Assembly: GCF_003991585.1 (NCBI RefSeq)
Contig: NZ_PQSP01000001.1
Coordinates: 186,001-250,000 of the forward strand
Direction: 5' to 3'
Origin: Saezia sanguinis
Lineage (GTDB): Bacteria; Pseudomonadota; Gammaproteobacteria; Burkholderiales; Burkholderiaceae_C
Length of the DNA: 64,000 nt
Shown: one piece after another, positions 47,851-56,233 of the stretch
Position numbering within the stretch: position 1 is the stretch's first letter
How the letters are laid out: every line of letters starts with the position of its first letter
Notes under the pieces: model-generated
Database searches by the model: none
What the model was told of the DNA's origin: nothing
The model's input: only the letters and a program-made list of their open reading frames with translations
Program-made: the position numbers and the translations under genes

Positions 47851-48084
47851 TTATTTTTGCTTATGACGATTTTCAATTTTTTCAGCGATTTCACGAGCAA
47901 CACCTTGCCAGGCTTGTGGGTTGATAAACTCGCCCAATTCTTTCAATTGTTCAGGTGCGGCATTAGCTACTGTATCTGAATAGCAATGCAGTGCTTCAAT
48001 TACAAATAGTTGTGCCATTACGCCGTATTTTGAATATTGCATCAAATCGGTGACAAACTCAATGTTGGTCATACGTTTTTTCAT
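47851..48084 (-). CDS. Small conserved ICE protein of unknown function
   Basis: A 77-residue soluble helical protein: FVTDLMQYSKYGVMAQLFVIEALHCYSDTVANAAPEQL, GEFINPQAWQGVAREIAEKIENR. I have seen similar short proteins (…LM.YS..G...QLFV.EAL…INPQAW.GVA.EI…) in ICEs and IncP/W-related regions, annotated as hypothetical. AGGAG stands 8 bp before the ATG. It is the last gene of the small-gene run, followed by a terminator. The preserved pattern suggests a real but unstudied function. Confidence 0.7.
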   Translation of the reverse strand: MKKRMTNIEFVTDLMQYSKYGVMAQLFVIEALHCYSDTVANAAPEQLKELGEFINPQAWQGVAREIAEKIENRHKQK

Positions 48085-48093
48085 TATTTTCTC

Positions 48094-48408
48094 CTACTGA
48101 TTAATATAGTCATGGTGATGTGTCATTGCCAAACTCTTTTCCCTAAAACACTGAACCTGTTCAGGGATGAGTACAGCAAGCCAGTCTTCATATTGAATCG
48201 CCATGGCTGGTGATATATCTGAATGAACGTCATGTACGCAACAAACCGCATTGATCCTGCTCTTTCGTTTTGCTGCTGTGGTAAACAGTCCTAATAAAGA
48301 TTTGCGCACCACAGCACTGAGGCGTCCCAGCGCAAAAAAGAAGGTGTAAAACACAAGATAGTTCAGCGTTTGATCATTGGAGTGATTTTGCTGATTCTTT
48401 TCAGACAT
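48094..48408 (-). CDS. Small ICE protein of unknown function
   Basis: A 104-residue protein starting MSEKNQQNHSNDQTLN at 48408 behind AGGAGA (7-bp spacing); longer in-frame starts cross the previous gene. A hydrophobic stretch LVFYTFFFALGRLSAVV (about 18-35) may be one membrane helix; then RKSLLGLFTTAAKRKSRINAVCCVHDVHSDI and a His-rich tail (MTHHHDYINQ). Its leader holds the second of two similar hairpins (48435-48466). No family recognised. Confidence 0.6.
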   Translation of the reverse strand: MSEKNQQNHSNDQTLNYLVFYTFFFALGRLSAVVRKSLLGLFTTAAKRKSRINAVCCVHDVHSDISPAMAIQYEDWLAVLIPEQVQCFREKSLAMTHHHDYINQ

Positions 48409-48434
48409 AATGTATCTCCTAAAAATGAACAGAA

Positions 48435-48466
48435 GAAACATCTTTTCCCATTGGGGGAAATGTTTC
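48435..48466 (-). promoter_or_regulatory. Leader hairpin B upstream of the 104-aa gene
   Basis: On the minus strand: GAAACA, TTTCCC, a short loop, GGGAAA, a 3-nt bulge, TGTTTC. This gives two stacked 6-bp stems beginning 27 bp before the start codon. It is preceded by TAACCCACAGGG, a sequence also found next to hairpin A. Confidence 0.55.
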
Positions 48467-48499
48467 CCCTGTGGGTTAATAAAAAAAAATGGGTCAGGA

Positions 48500-48838
48500 T
48501 TACTCCATTGTGATTTCCCAATGAGCGTAATATTCAGTGATAACAATACCTTGTGGATTTTTATTGCGACACACCATATCGGTACCAACAAAGGATATCT
48601 CCAGCGTTGCTTCAGACCAGTTTTTTTGGTTTGCAAGATTCCAACCGGTGATCTTCCTGGCCGCTTGCGCATCTTCAGGTGTTTCAAATTCCACCATGAT
48701 CTGGCGCGGGCCTTTGTGATAAACACTTTGAACCTTGAGGATCGTTGGGCCTGTGTATCCCATCTTCGTTGAAAATTCCTGCTTACTCTTTCTGCCATTC
48801 CACAACTGCAGTCTCAAGCTGTAATTAGAACGGGACAT
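48500..48838 (-). CDS. Small ICE protein of unknown function
   Basis: A 112-residue soluble, basic protein. It starts at ATG 48838 behind a strong AAGGAG (8-bp spacing). Content includes SNYSLRLQLWNGRKSK, STKMGYTGPTILKVQSVYHKGPRQIMVEFETPEDAQAARKITGWNL and WSEATLEISFVGTDM, a beta-rich style with no signal or membrane segment. A structured leader (hairpin A) sits immediately upstream and a terminator-like hairpin before that, so this gene probably starts its own unit after the VirB4-like ATPase gene. I do not recognise the family. Confidence 0.65.
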   Translation of the reverse strand: MSRSNYSLRLQLWNGRKSKQEFSTKMGYTGPTILKVQSVYHKGPRQIMVEFETPEDAQAARKITGWNLANQKNWSEATLEISFVGTDMVCRNKNPQGIVITEYYAHWEITME

Positions 48839-48862
48839 AAAAATACTCCTTAAATAAAATCA

Positions 48863-48898
48863 GGGAGCACTCTTTCCTAACAGGGAAATGAGCGTCCC
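48863..48898 (-). promoter_or_regulatory. Leader hairpin A upstream of the 112-aa gene
   Basis: On the minus strand: GGGA-CG-CTC-A-TTTCC, loop, GGAAA-GAG-TGC-TCCC, i.e. 4+3+5 paired bases around a small internal loop, ending 24 bp before the start codon. It is preceded by TAACCCTACAGGG. The apical TTTCC/GGAAA is shared with hairpin B while the lower stem differs in sequence but still pairs. Confidence 0.55.
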
Positions 48899-48911
48899 TG
48901 TAGGGTTAGTT

Positions 48912-48960
48912 AAAAAAGGCATCCTGCCGGTTTTTGCCGGTTGTGCCGCAAAGCGGATGC
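48912..48960 (-). terminator. Terminator-like hairpin after the T4SS ATPase gene
   Basis: On the minus strand GCATCC (48960-48955) pairs with GGATGC (48924-48919), enclosing a smaller CCGG/CCGG stem, followed by TTTTTT (48917-48912). It can end transcripts coming from the ATPase gene or act as part of a structured leader. The rest of 48961-49124 is non-coding without clear signals. Confidence 0.5.
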
Positions 48961-49124
48961 TAAGAGCGGACTATTTTGATCAGCACCATGGATGTGGTGT
49001 CGCAGCCTTAAAGATCGGGGCTGCCTGGGCATGTTGCCGACTTAAGCGGCATGACATTGTGTAATATTGGCTCTACTTATAAAGAAGGGGGCATAAAATA
49101 GGAAACCCGGCTCACAGCATAAAA

Positions 49125-52025
49125 TCATGATGCTGCAGTTTTATCAGGTGCTTTTTGAAGCGGTTCAATTCCTCGCAACACATCGATTCTTTCAGAAACC
49201 CTGAAAGCGGCTTCGAGCTCAGAGATGCCATGCTCCTTCATGAGTTGATAGCGTTCGTGTTTTTCTTCCGGTTCCGTTGCAGCCAATGCCAGAAACAAGC
49301 TTGGTGGAACTGCCCGAAACAGCACCTCCATTGATTTGGAAAGAATCACGCCTTCAGTGAATTTTCCGGCTTCTTTTCTGGCAGAGAGCATCAGTGTTTT
49401 CTGCGCTGCATTGAGCTCTCTGAACCGGGCGATCTTTTCCACTTCGTCTGGCGGCATATTCAAACACACCCACCATTCGATCATATTTAGCATCGGTTCA
49501 GCTGCTTTGGGCAGATCATCCAGATTCTGTGTGGCTAACCAGAACCATGCGCCCAACTTGCGCCACATCTTCGTAATTTTCACGATGTAGGGGGAAAGCA
49601 GGGGGTTTTTCGTGACGATATGGCCCTCATCCGTGATATTAATGATCGGGCGACCCAGCATCTGGTCGCGTTCGGCAATGTTATTGACTGTATTGATGAG
49701 CGATATGTAGGCAATAGACAATTGCGCGTTATATCCCTCGCGGGCAAATGTTGCCAGATCCACAATCGTAATGTCCGCTTCCGGCCAGGGTGTGCCGGGC
49801 CGGTTGAACATTTCTCCATCAACACCTTGACAGAACAAAGCAAGAGCATCAGCCATCTCCAATAGCCTGGACTGACGGGATTCCGGCAAGCCGGGGTCTT
49901 TGGCCCGGCTTCTGAGCGCATCACGGATATCCTGTGTCAATACCATACGGCCATGTTTTGCACACTTTTGGGCAGCATCCAGAATGCATTGGCGAATCAA
50001 ACTGCGGTCTGCCCGCGTCATACGCATTTCTTCTTTTTCTTCGCCGCCAGTGATCATCAGACGCGCTGTAATTTCCAGCTCCCCCAAAACATCGCGCTGC
50101 TCGTCAAACAGGTCATGGTTAGTATCTTGAGTTTTTTGTGTAATGTGCGCAGTATCCTCATCGAGCGCATCCACGTCCAAGGTTTTGACCTTGTCCGGGG
50201 TTTCAACCAACCGGGCAGCATCAATGAACGGAGCCAGCGACACACCGGAGCCTGGAGCCAACCGTACCCGATGCACGGACAATCCCATTTTTTTAGCAAG
50301 ATCACCAAACAGTCCGAAAGAGTTTCCGGCCTCGATCACAAACAGACGTGGCCGGTATATGGCGACCATTTGAGCAAGCAGATTGTTGAGTGTGGCGGAC
50401 TTGCCCGAACCGGTTGGTCCAAAAACGAACAAATGTGCGTTCATTTGTCGGTCTTTGCGGTTAAGTGGGTCAAATGTTACCAAACCGCCGCCCCGGTTAA
50501 AAAAGGTAATACCAGGATGACCAGTACCCTGGCTTCTGCCCCATACAGGCGATAAATTGGCGGCGTGCTGCGCAAACATCAGCTGGCTGTACCAGTGGCG
50601 CTTGTCCCGGTCGGGATCAAACACACAGGGCAACCAGCGCAGGTAGGAATTCAATGGCGCTACTTCATCTTCATCCCTAACCGGCTGCAGCCCTGCGCCA
50701 AGCATCACATTGCATAGTTGCAAATCCCGCGCATCGAGTTCCTCCTGGTCTTTACCACGCAGATAAAATACGAGGGAGCCTCGATAGAGTTTATGTGAAC
50801 TGCCAATTAGTGACCGGGCTTGTCTGACATCGGCTCTGGCCTGTTCCGAGGCCAGTGTGTCACCAACAGATTTTTTTGCGAGATAATTCAGATGGGACTC
50901 CAAAGTGTCCTGTGGGGTGATCACGATGGTGAGTACCATCATCGTATCTTCGGGCATCTGATCCATTAGCGCGTTAATGGCATCTCCCCCTTTTGGGGTC
51001 TCGCCTGTAATGTGACCGATTTTCGGTGGGTTGCGCAAACGATCAAGCACCAGTACCCGATGAGGCCAGTTGTTGAAGTACCATTGGCCCGTTTGAGCGT
51101 CTGAGCGGGGCTGTTCAAAAAACAGCCGTTGTGAGAAATCTCTCCCGCAAGCCAACTCAATTTCACCGGGTTCGTTTTCCTGCGGGTAGGACGCCAGCTG
51201 GTAAAAGCGTTCGCGGTCATTGATATGCCCACCCAACATGGTCGGGTGGGGATTGAACCAGCGTAGCAGCCAGTCGTGAATATCGCGAACGCCCATCCGT
51301 GTGGCTTTGACGCCTGCGTTGGAGAGTCCACCGATTAATCGTTCACAGGCAATATTCAATGCCTGTTCCGGTGACATATCCCGGCGTGAAGCTGATGCGG
51401 CCACCCGGCGATACACCACCAGTCTGACACGTCGGGTCTGGCCTCGCCAGGGCAGGCGAGTGACGGCGTTATCCGTAAATAATCCGCCTGGCTTTGAGAC
51501 GGATTGCAAGTGATGCTGGAAGTGCTTGAGATAAAACTCGCTGAACTGTGTCCCCTTGGCGCGGGGATGAATGTAGTTTTCAAGCGTATCCAGGTAATGG
51601 TCCCAGCTTGTTTCGTCCTGAGCATAAAGCTGAATGATCCATGGATTTGTTTCATGCTCATCAAAACTATCCTGTAAAGCGTTTTCCAGTGCGTCACGCA
51701 CATGCTGCAGCCAGCTTGCCTCCCGTCCTTCAGTGCCAATGGGCAGCAGCTCATAAAACGCTGCTACAGACTGACCGTCATCAAGCAGCATGGATTGCGA
51801 TTCAGGCAAAAACTCTACCCACGGCAGCATATCGGTAAAAGAAGGCCCCACATGGTACAGAGCCTGCTCATCAGCTACTGTTGCTGGTTTTTTCTCTGCA
51901 ACCGCACCAGGTTCAGGAATACCATTGGCTTTGAGGTTTTCAACATGGCTTTGCCAGGCATCAAGGTTTTTGTTTTCTGCCTTGTTCTGAGCGCCACGGC
52001 GAAAGATTCGTTCAAATACACCCAT
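49125..52025 (-). CDS. Conjugative transfer ATPase, TIGR03744 family (VirB4-like)
   Basis: A 966-residue cytoplasmic ATPase that powers pilus assembly and substrate handling in the GI-type T4SS. The N-terminal half (about 1-500) is the VirB4 N-terminal domain, with NPHPTMLGGHINDRERFYQL and QEELDARDLQLCNVML. The P-loop is FGPTGSGKSATLNNLL (about 530-545); the Walker B-like region is PIINITDEGHIVTKN (about 798-805), and LATQNLDDLPKAAEPML follows. The ATG shares a base with the lipoprotein stop (TGATG). It is the longest gene of the conjugation operon and the last before the break at about 49.0 kb. Confidence 0.92.
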   Translation of the reverse strand: MGVFERIFRRGAQNKAENKNLDAWQSHVENLKANGIPEPGAVAEKKPATVADEQALYHVGPSFTDMLPWVEFLPESQSMLLDDGQSVAAFYELLPIGTEGREASWLQHVRDALENALQDSFDEHETNPWIIQLYAQDETSWDHYLDTLENYIHPRAKGTQFSEFYLKHFQHHLQSVSKPGGLFTDNAVTRLPWRGQTRRVRLVVYRRVAASASRRDMSPEQALNIACERLIGGLSNAGVKATRMGVRDIHDWLLRWFNPHPTMLGGHINDRERFYQLASYPQENEPGEIELACGRDFSQRLFFEQPRSDAQTGQWYFNNWPHRVLVLDRLRNPPKIGHITGETPKGGDAINALMDQMPEDTMMVLTIVITPQDTLESHLNYLAKKSVGDTLASEQARADVRQARSLIGSSHKLYRGSLVFYLRGKDQEELDARDLQLCNVMLGAGLQPVRDEDEVAPLNSYLRWLPCVFDPDRDKRHWYSQLMFAQHAANLSPVWGRSQGTGHPGITFFNRGGGLVTFDPLNRKDRQMNAHLFVFGPTGSGKSATLNNLLAQMVAIYRPRLFVIEAGNSFGLFGDLAKKMGLSVHRVRLAPGSGVSLAPFIDAARLVETPDKVKTLDVDALDEDTAHITQKTQDTNHDLFDEQRDVLGELEITARLMITGGEEKEEMRMTRADRSLIRQCILDAAQKCAKHGRMVLTQDIRDALRSRAKDPGLPESRQSRLLEMADALALFCQGVDGEMFNRPGTPWPEADITIVDLATFAREGYNAQLSIAYISLINTVNNIAERDQMLGRPIINITDEGHIVTKNPLLSPYIVKITKMWRKLGAWFWLATQNLDDLPKAAEPMLNMIEWWVCLNMPPDEVEKIARFRELNAAQKTLMLSARKEAGKFTEGVILSKSMEVLFRAVPPSLFLALAATEPEEKHERYQLMKEHGISELEAAFRVSERIDVLRGIEPLQKAPDKTAAS

Positions 52026-52459
52026 CAGTAATTCTCCGTTCTCTCTCCGGGCATCGCATATTGCACACGTTGATACAGCGGAAACACGGTGGTATAGCCT
52101 GGTACCGGCACAGGATCAGTTCCCGCCAGATGCGGAAATATGTACATGACCATGTCAGGGTTGGGCAGACGTTGAAACTGGCTATGGATTTCATTTACTG
52201 CCGTTCTCGTATATGTGGCCTGCATGACCGGAGTTTGCTCAATATCAGCGTTTGACAATGGGCGACGCAAACTCTGACGTGCATCCATCAACTGGCGGGA
52301 TTGCTGGCTTCCAGCAGATCCACCGGTGCCCACCTCCCAAATATCCATCATCGTTTTATCACCATGAGTGAGCATATCGTCTTTGGTGGTGGAACACCCG
52401 GCCAGCCATGTGGCCAGAACTATTAAAATCAAGGTTCGTTTAATCGAGGTCATAGGCAT
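52025..52459 (-). CDS. Conjugal transfer lipoprotein, TIGR03751 family
   Basis: A 144-residue lipoprotein: MPMTSIKRTLILIVLATWLAGC with the lipobox LAGC (Cys at residue 22). The body, KDDMLTHGDKTMMDIWEVGTGGS and LPNPDMVMYIFPHLAGTDPVPVPGYTTVFPLYQRVQYAMPGE, has the TIGR03751 pattern. It would sit in the outer membrane, in the role of VirB7/TraV of other systems. The ATG at 52459 follows AGGGGGAAGTC, with a 20-bp overlap with the upstream TIGR03752 gene. Confidence 0.88.
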   Translation of the reverse strand: MPMTSIKRTLILIVLATWLAGCSTTKDDMLTHGDKTMMDIWEVGTGGSAGSQQSRQLMDARQSLRRPLSNADIEQTPVMQATYTRTAVNEIHSQFQRLPNPDMVMYIFPHLAGTDPVPVPGYTTVFPLYQRVQYAMPGERTENY

Positions 52460-53882
52460 GACTTCCCCCTAAAGTATGGTCGACCTTGCGGCCTGTTTCG
52501 TCAAAATCAATGGCGATCTGTTCGTTGATATGTATTGCAACCTGTGCGCCGGGCTGCACATATACAGCAGCAAACGCCTCTCCGTACAGTCGGTTCACCC
52601 ATTTGGACATATCACGCACGCCGCCCATCAGGATTTGTCCGGCGGCTTCGTTGCCAGTAATCCCGACAGTGCCCACCGTGCCATCCGGGTTGGCATAACT
52701 GAAATTGCCGCCCTCATCCTTGATGAGTGATGCTGCGCCCGCACCGGCAGCAGTAATCAATGCCTGGGTGCTCAGGTACTGCTGGGCGTTGGATTTGCGC
52801 TCTCCGCTAACGCATGGAATACCGTAGGGGTCAGAAATCCAGCCCAGTCCCCCTGTGAATCCTGCGCTATTATTGCTGCTGCGGTTGCTGGCCTGGCTGC
52901 TTCCCGTTGATGGGGGATAGGTCCTGATGGTGCCGTCGTTAAATACAAAAGTGATGGAATGAATTTGGCCTCTAACGCATGAGAGGGTCCAGTCACCACT
53001 GGCGTTGCCACTCATCACGGCACCGGCAACATCAGGAATCTCAATGCCATTTGCCGTCAGATTGTCCGGACCAACCAGCACTTTAAAGGGGTAGGGGTCT
53101 GTGACCGTACCATCGACCGGAATACGCCCGATCAGTGCGGTCATGGCCACCGATCCCATCAGCGTGGCATTAGCCGGAACCGTATATACAGGTCGGGGGT
53201 TGGTTTTGCCGCTATTTTCACCATACGGTTCGTGACGTATTTTTTCACCGGCATACAAAGACTCAGGCTCATCGGGTTTTCTAAAACTTGTCGGAAAACT
53301 GATCGTCGGTTTGTTGCTGCGAGTATCCTGCTGGATTACATCCTGGGGTTCAACCCAGATCATCTGGTCATTTTGTGTTTGATTCTCCGGCTCCAGGCCC
53401 AGGCCAATCGGAAAGTTTGGAAGATTAGGGAGGTTGGAGTGCTCAGGTGTTTTGCCGAGGTTTTCCAGGCGGCGTTGCAAGTCCTCAATCATGCTGCGGG
53501 TTTGCTGCTGATCGCTGGCAGTTTGATTGCGCTCCTGGCGCAGCCTGTTTTTTTCATCATCCAGAGTGTTTTGGATACGCTGTTCAATATCGCGCTCACG
53601 TTGACGCAGGCGTTCGATCTCGGTTTTGTGCTGGGTGTTTTCCTTCAGGGTATTTTGAAGTTCGGTGCGCATTTGCTTAACCTGGCCAACCAGGGTCGCT
53701 ACCGTATCGCGTGGTGTGTCGCCTTCAATCCCAAGCGCCTTCATTTCTTCGGCTGTGAGTTTTGGGGTTTCCTCGTATGAGTCGGTGTTGGCCTTATTTC
53801 CTGATACCAGCTTGATACCAATGAAAAGTACCAGCAGCACAACAGGAATCAGCAGCCATTTCAGCAGTCCGTTACTTTTCAT
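52440..53882 (-). CDS. ICE conjugation protein, TIGR03752 family (TraB/VirB10-like)
   Basis: A 480-residue bitopic protein bridging inner and outer membranes, the counterpart of VirB10/TraB. A short cytoplasmic start precedes the helix LLIPVVLLVLFIGIKLV (about 10-27). A long coiled coil follows (about 60-150, MRTELQNTLKENTQHKTEIERLRQRERDIEQRI), then a Pro-rich region, and a C-terminal beta-rich domain (about 225-480) with VPANATLMGSVAMTALIGRIP and the outer-membrane-complex-like GEAFAAVYVQPGAQVAIHINEQIAIDF. The start overlaps the TIGR03749 stop by ATGA. Confidence 0.9.
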   Translation of the reverse strand: MKSNGLLKWLLIPVVLLVLFIGIKLVSGNKANTDSYEETPKLTAEEMKALGIEGDTPRDTVATLVGQVKQMRTELQNTLKENTQHKTEIERLRQRERDIEQRIQNTLDDEKNRLRQERNQTASDQQQTRSMIEDLQRRLENLGKTPEHSNLPNLPNFPIGLGLEPENQTQNDQMIWVEPQDVIQQDTRSNKPTISFPTSFRKPDEPESLYAGEKIRHEPYGENSGKTNPRPVYTVPANATLMGSVAMTALIGRIPVDGTVTDPYPFKVLVGPDNLTANGIEIPDVAGAVMSGNASGDWTLSCVRGQIHSITFVFNDGTIRTYPPSTGSSQASNRSSNNSAGFTGGLGWISDPYGIPCVSGERKSNAQQYLSTQALITAAGAGAASLIKDEGGNFSYANPDGTVGTVGITGNEAAGQILMGGVRDMSKWVNRLYGEAFAAVYVQPGAQVAIHINEQIAIDFDETGRKVDHTLGGSHAYDLD

Positions 53883-54748
53883 GGATGCCTCCTGCTGTGA
53901 ATGTTGATTGATGCATCGATCTGGCTAAGAGCAGGCAACAACGATTGGGCAAGACCGCGCTTGCGCGTTACTAGATAAACAACGGTTGTGTCTGCAGGGT
54001 GTGTGGCTGGACCAAGGTTGTGATGCTGAAACGTTGCTGCAATAAAATCTCCTTGAAGCAATCGGGGATCAAGCTCGATTACCGAGTTTGATGTGTTTTG
54101 CAGCTTAACCGCTGTTACCCAAAAATCCTCCAACCGCCAGGCAGCCATCGGTGTGGCAGCCACAGGCAAGGTTGGCAAAAGCATGGAAAGATCAAAATTG
54201 TGTCGCAGATTTACGCGGGTAATGCCCTGAACAGGCTCTACCGTTCGCAGTGGCGCATAAAGGGATTGTGCAGCGTATCTTGTCAAAATGACCGGTACAG
54301 GGGTTTCGCGCCGGGGAGTGTTTGTGGCTGTTGTCGGGTTTTGGGACTGCGTTGTAACCGCAGGTGTGCCATAACGACGTGAGGGGTTTTCACCTTCGAT
54401 GATGCGTATTGACTCTAATGGTGCGTCATCTTCAACTGCCGGAACTGCAGCAATGTCGATCAGGATCAGCTCCCCCGTTTCGGCATCCTGCAGTTGCAGA
54501 CGTACCGGATCGATTGGCTCTCTTGCCAAAAGATAAACAGTGCCGTTGGTCGTTTGTACGCGCAGTTTATTGGCAATTGATCCCGGGATACCCACGCGCA
54601 CGTTTCTATCTACAAAAATCACACGTTCCTGACCTACGACCAGTGGAATTGCCAGTGGCAGACGCTCCCAGGGCATCAGCAGTACCGCCTTGGCAGGTAT
54701 TGCCAGACAGAGGAGGATAAATGGAATAAGGCATTTAAGTAATTTCAT
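53879..54748 (-). CDS. ICE conjugation protein, TIGR03749 family (TraK/VirB9-like)
   Basis: A 289-residue exported protein with signal peptide MKLLKCLIPFILLCLAIPAKA. The N-terminal half (LMPWERLPLAIPLVVGQERVIFVDRNVRVGIP, GTVYLLAREPIDPVRLQLQD) has the beta-rich style of VirB9/TraK secretins. The C-terminal half ends with LEDFWVTAVKLQNTSNSVIELDPRLLQGDFIAATFQH, typical of the family. ATG 54748 follows AAAGG at 7-bp spacing; ATG 54763, overlapping the previous stop by ATGA, is an alternative. It is probably part of the outer-membrane core complex with TIGR03751 and TIGR03752. Confidence 0.88.
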   Translation of the reverse strand: MKLLKCLIPFILLCLAIPAKAVLLMPWERLPLAIPLVVGQERVIFVDRNVRVGIPGSIANKLRVQTTNGTVYLLAREPIDPVRLQLQDAETGELILIDIAAVPAVEDDAPLESIRIIEGENPSRRYGTPAVTTQSQNPTTATNTPRRETPVPVILTRYAAQSLYAPLRTVEPVQGITRVNLRHNFDLSMLLPTLPVAATPMAAWRLEDFWVTAVKLQNTSNSVIELDPRLLQGDFIAATFQHHNLGPATHPADTTVVYLVTRKRGLAQSLLPALSQIDASINIHSRRHP

Positions 54749-54759
54749 GATGGTGCCTT

Positions 54760-55425
54760 TCATCGGTTGGAGAAACCTGTAGCAACAGGAGCTGATTTGG
54801 GGATTTCAATGCGCTGCGGCGTCTCGCTGTAACAATCGAGCACCAAGCCGAAAGGATTTCTCTCAGGGTCAATGTCTGAGCGGGCAACCTTGATGGGGTA
54901 GCGCACGAGGGCGCGTTTGACCTGTTCGGTGCCGTAGTATTCATCCGCAGCAATATCAAGCGTGACAATCCAATCGCTCTCAGAGAGGATTTTGACCCGT
55001 ACAGTGGGATCGTCACCATAGCCCCGACCTGGTATCTCATAAATACCACGTACACGTCTTCGCAATTCACCGCTGTCTCGTTTGAGGGCATAGTCTTGCT
55101 GCAAAAATGCGTTGCAACTCGGTGTGAGATAGGGGGAGTAGGCGTGAATGTTTTTGGCGTAATCAGTTTCACCATCTGTAGGCCAGCGGTTGATCTGCTG
55201 GAACACGTAAAAAGTAAAGGCGTAGACAGATTCAGGCGGGACCTCCCACCATTTTCGGGTGGAGCCTGAGCGCAGATCAGGCGGGACATGAATCATCAGG
55301 TTTTTAGGTGCGCTCCACCAACCTGCACCCATAGCCAGCGCCAACAGGAAAAGCGCCAAAGCCAGAAAGCGCAAAGTCTTGACATGAGATTTGAGGTGCG
55401 CCACCTCATTTCTAAAACGGCTCAT
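54760..55425 (-). CDS. ICE conjugation protein, TIGR03746 family (TraE/VirB5-VirB8-like position)
   Basis: A 221-residue protein with a cytoplasmic start MSRFRNEVAHLKSHVKTLRFL, one membrane helix (LALALFLLALAMGAGWWS, about 19-36) and a periplasmic domain containing IHVPPDLRSGSTRKWWEVPPESVYAFTFYVFQQINRWPTDGETDY, a TIGR03746 hallmark. Topology is that of VirB8/TraE proteins. The ATG at 55425 overlaps the TIGR03750 stop (ATGA). Confidence 0.88.
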   Translation of the reverse strand: MSRFRNEVAHLKSHVKTLRFLALALFLLALAMGAGWWSAPKNLMIHVPPDLRSGSTRKWWEVPPESVYAFTFYVFQQINRWPTDGETDYAKNIHAYSPYLTPSCNAFLQQDYALKRDSGELRRRVRGIYEIPGRGYGDDPTVRVKILSESDWIVTLDIAADEYYGTEQVKRALVRYPIKVARSDIDPERNPFGLVLDCYSETPQRIEIPKSAPVATGFSNR

Positions 55426-55838
55426 TGACCGTTCTCCTTTCTTTTGAGGATTCGCCGGGTTGTCCAACGACCGCAACGGGTAATCAAATGCGATCCACCC
55501 AACATGTCAGATAGCACCGGGTAACGGACACGGATTTGCCACTGGAGTTGCCGGTACAGCCAGGTGTCTGGCCGTCCCCGTTTCTGCCTGCGCAATATCC
55601 CGCCGCCAACAAAGATACCAAGAGCAATACAGATCAGGATGGAAGTGGGGACCATTCCTATCTGCCCGGTTACGATGCCTAGCGGAATTCCTGCCAGAAG
55701 TCCGGCCACACCTGTAATGCCGACCGTGATCCAAAGTTCATCGGCAGTCAGTCCCCGTACCACAACCGGCTGACGGTTGAGCCGGTGTGGAAGAAAATTG
55801 ACGGTACCGTCGGCTAATGTTTTTTGATCGTTGCTCAT
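55422..55838 (-). CDS. Conjugal transfer protein, TIGR03750 family (TraL/VirB3-like)
   Basis: A 138-residue inner-membrane protein. The N-terminus NFLPHRLNRQPVVVRGLTADELW is the family signature. Two membrane helices (about 35-53 and 61-80, ITGVAGLLAGIPLGIVT and TSILICIALGIFVGGGIL) are followed by a basic cytoplasmic tail with TWLYRQLQWQIRVRYP. In this system it plays the part of VirB3/TraL. It lies 10 bp after TIGR03745 and overlaps TIGR03746. Confidence 0.88.
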   Translation of the reverse strand: MSNDQKTLADGTVNFLPHRLNRQPVVVRGLTADELWITVGITGVAGLLAGIPLGIVTGQIGMVPTSILICIALGIFVGGGILRRQKRGRPDTWLYRQLQWQIRVRYPVLSDMLGGSHLITRCGRWTTRRILKRKENGQ

Positions 55839-55848
55839 AAAGAAGCGA

Positions 55849-56205
55849 TCAGAGAATTTCTGTTGCCTGTGTCAGCAACCAGATACCGAGTACCAGCAGC
55901 ATGGCACCAATGGCAACTGTAAGGCCGAATTGTCCCCAGGTTTTTTTGCCAGTCTGGATTTCGCTGTAGCAGATATAAGCGTGATAGCACACCCCCACAA
56001 AAATGCTGGCAATAACGACTAATGCGATCAGCATAATGATGTCGTAGCCATAATTTTGCAGTGTTGAGAGAATGCCATTACCCGTACCTCGTGACGGATC
56101 TTCAATTGTTGGCATCCTGCCCTGGGCAAAGGCTTGTTGCGAAGTGAATGCTGTGAGTAGTGCAGCGGCAGGAAGGAAGCGTTTAATAAAGGATTGTTTT
56201 GTCAT
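55849..56205 (-). CDS. ICE membrane protein, TIGR03745 family (pilin-like)
   Basis: A 118-residue protein; signal peptide about residues 1-28 (ending QAFAQ), then GRMPTIEDPSRGTGNGILSTLQNYGYD and two hydrophobic segments (about 55-72 and 96-112). Size, signal and two-helix topology resemble VirB2/TraA-type pilins, and the family is commonly regarded as the candidate pilus subunit. The start MTKQSF at 56205 is preferred over longer in-frame starts, which would overlap the TIGR03758 gene out of context. Confidence 0.87.
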   Translation of the reverse strand: MTKQSFIKRFLPAAALLTAFTSQQAFAQGRMPTIEDPSRGTGNGILSTLQNYGYDIIMLIALVVIASIFVGVCYHAYICYSEIQTGKKTWGQFGLTVAIGAMLLVLGIWLLTQATEIL

Positions 56206-56233
56206 TGATGGATATACCTTTGTGAGTGAAAAA

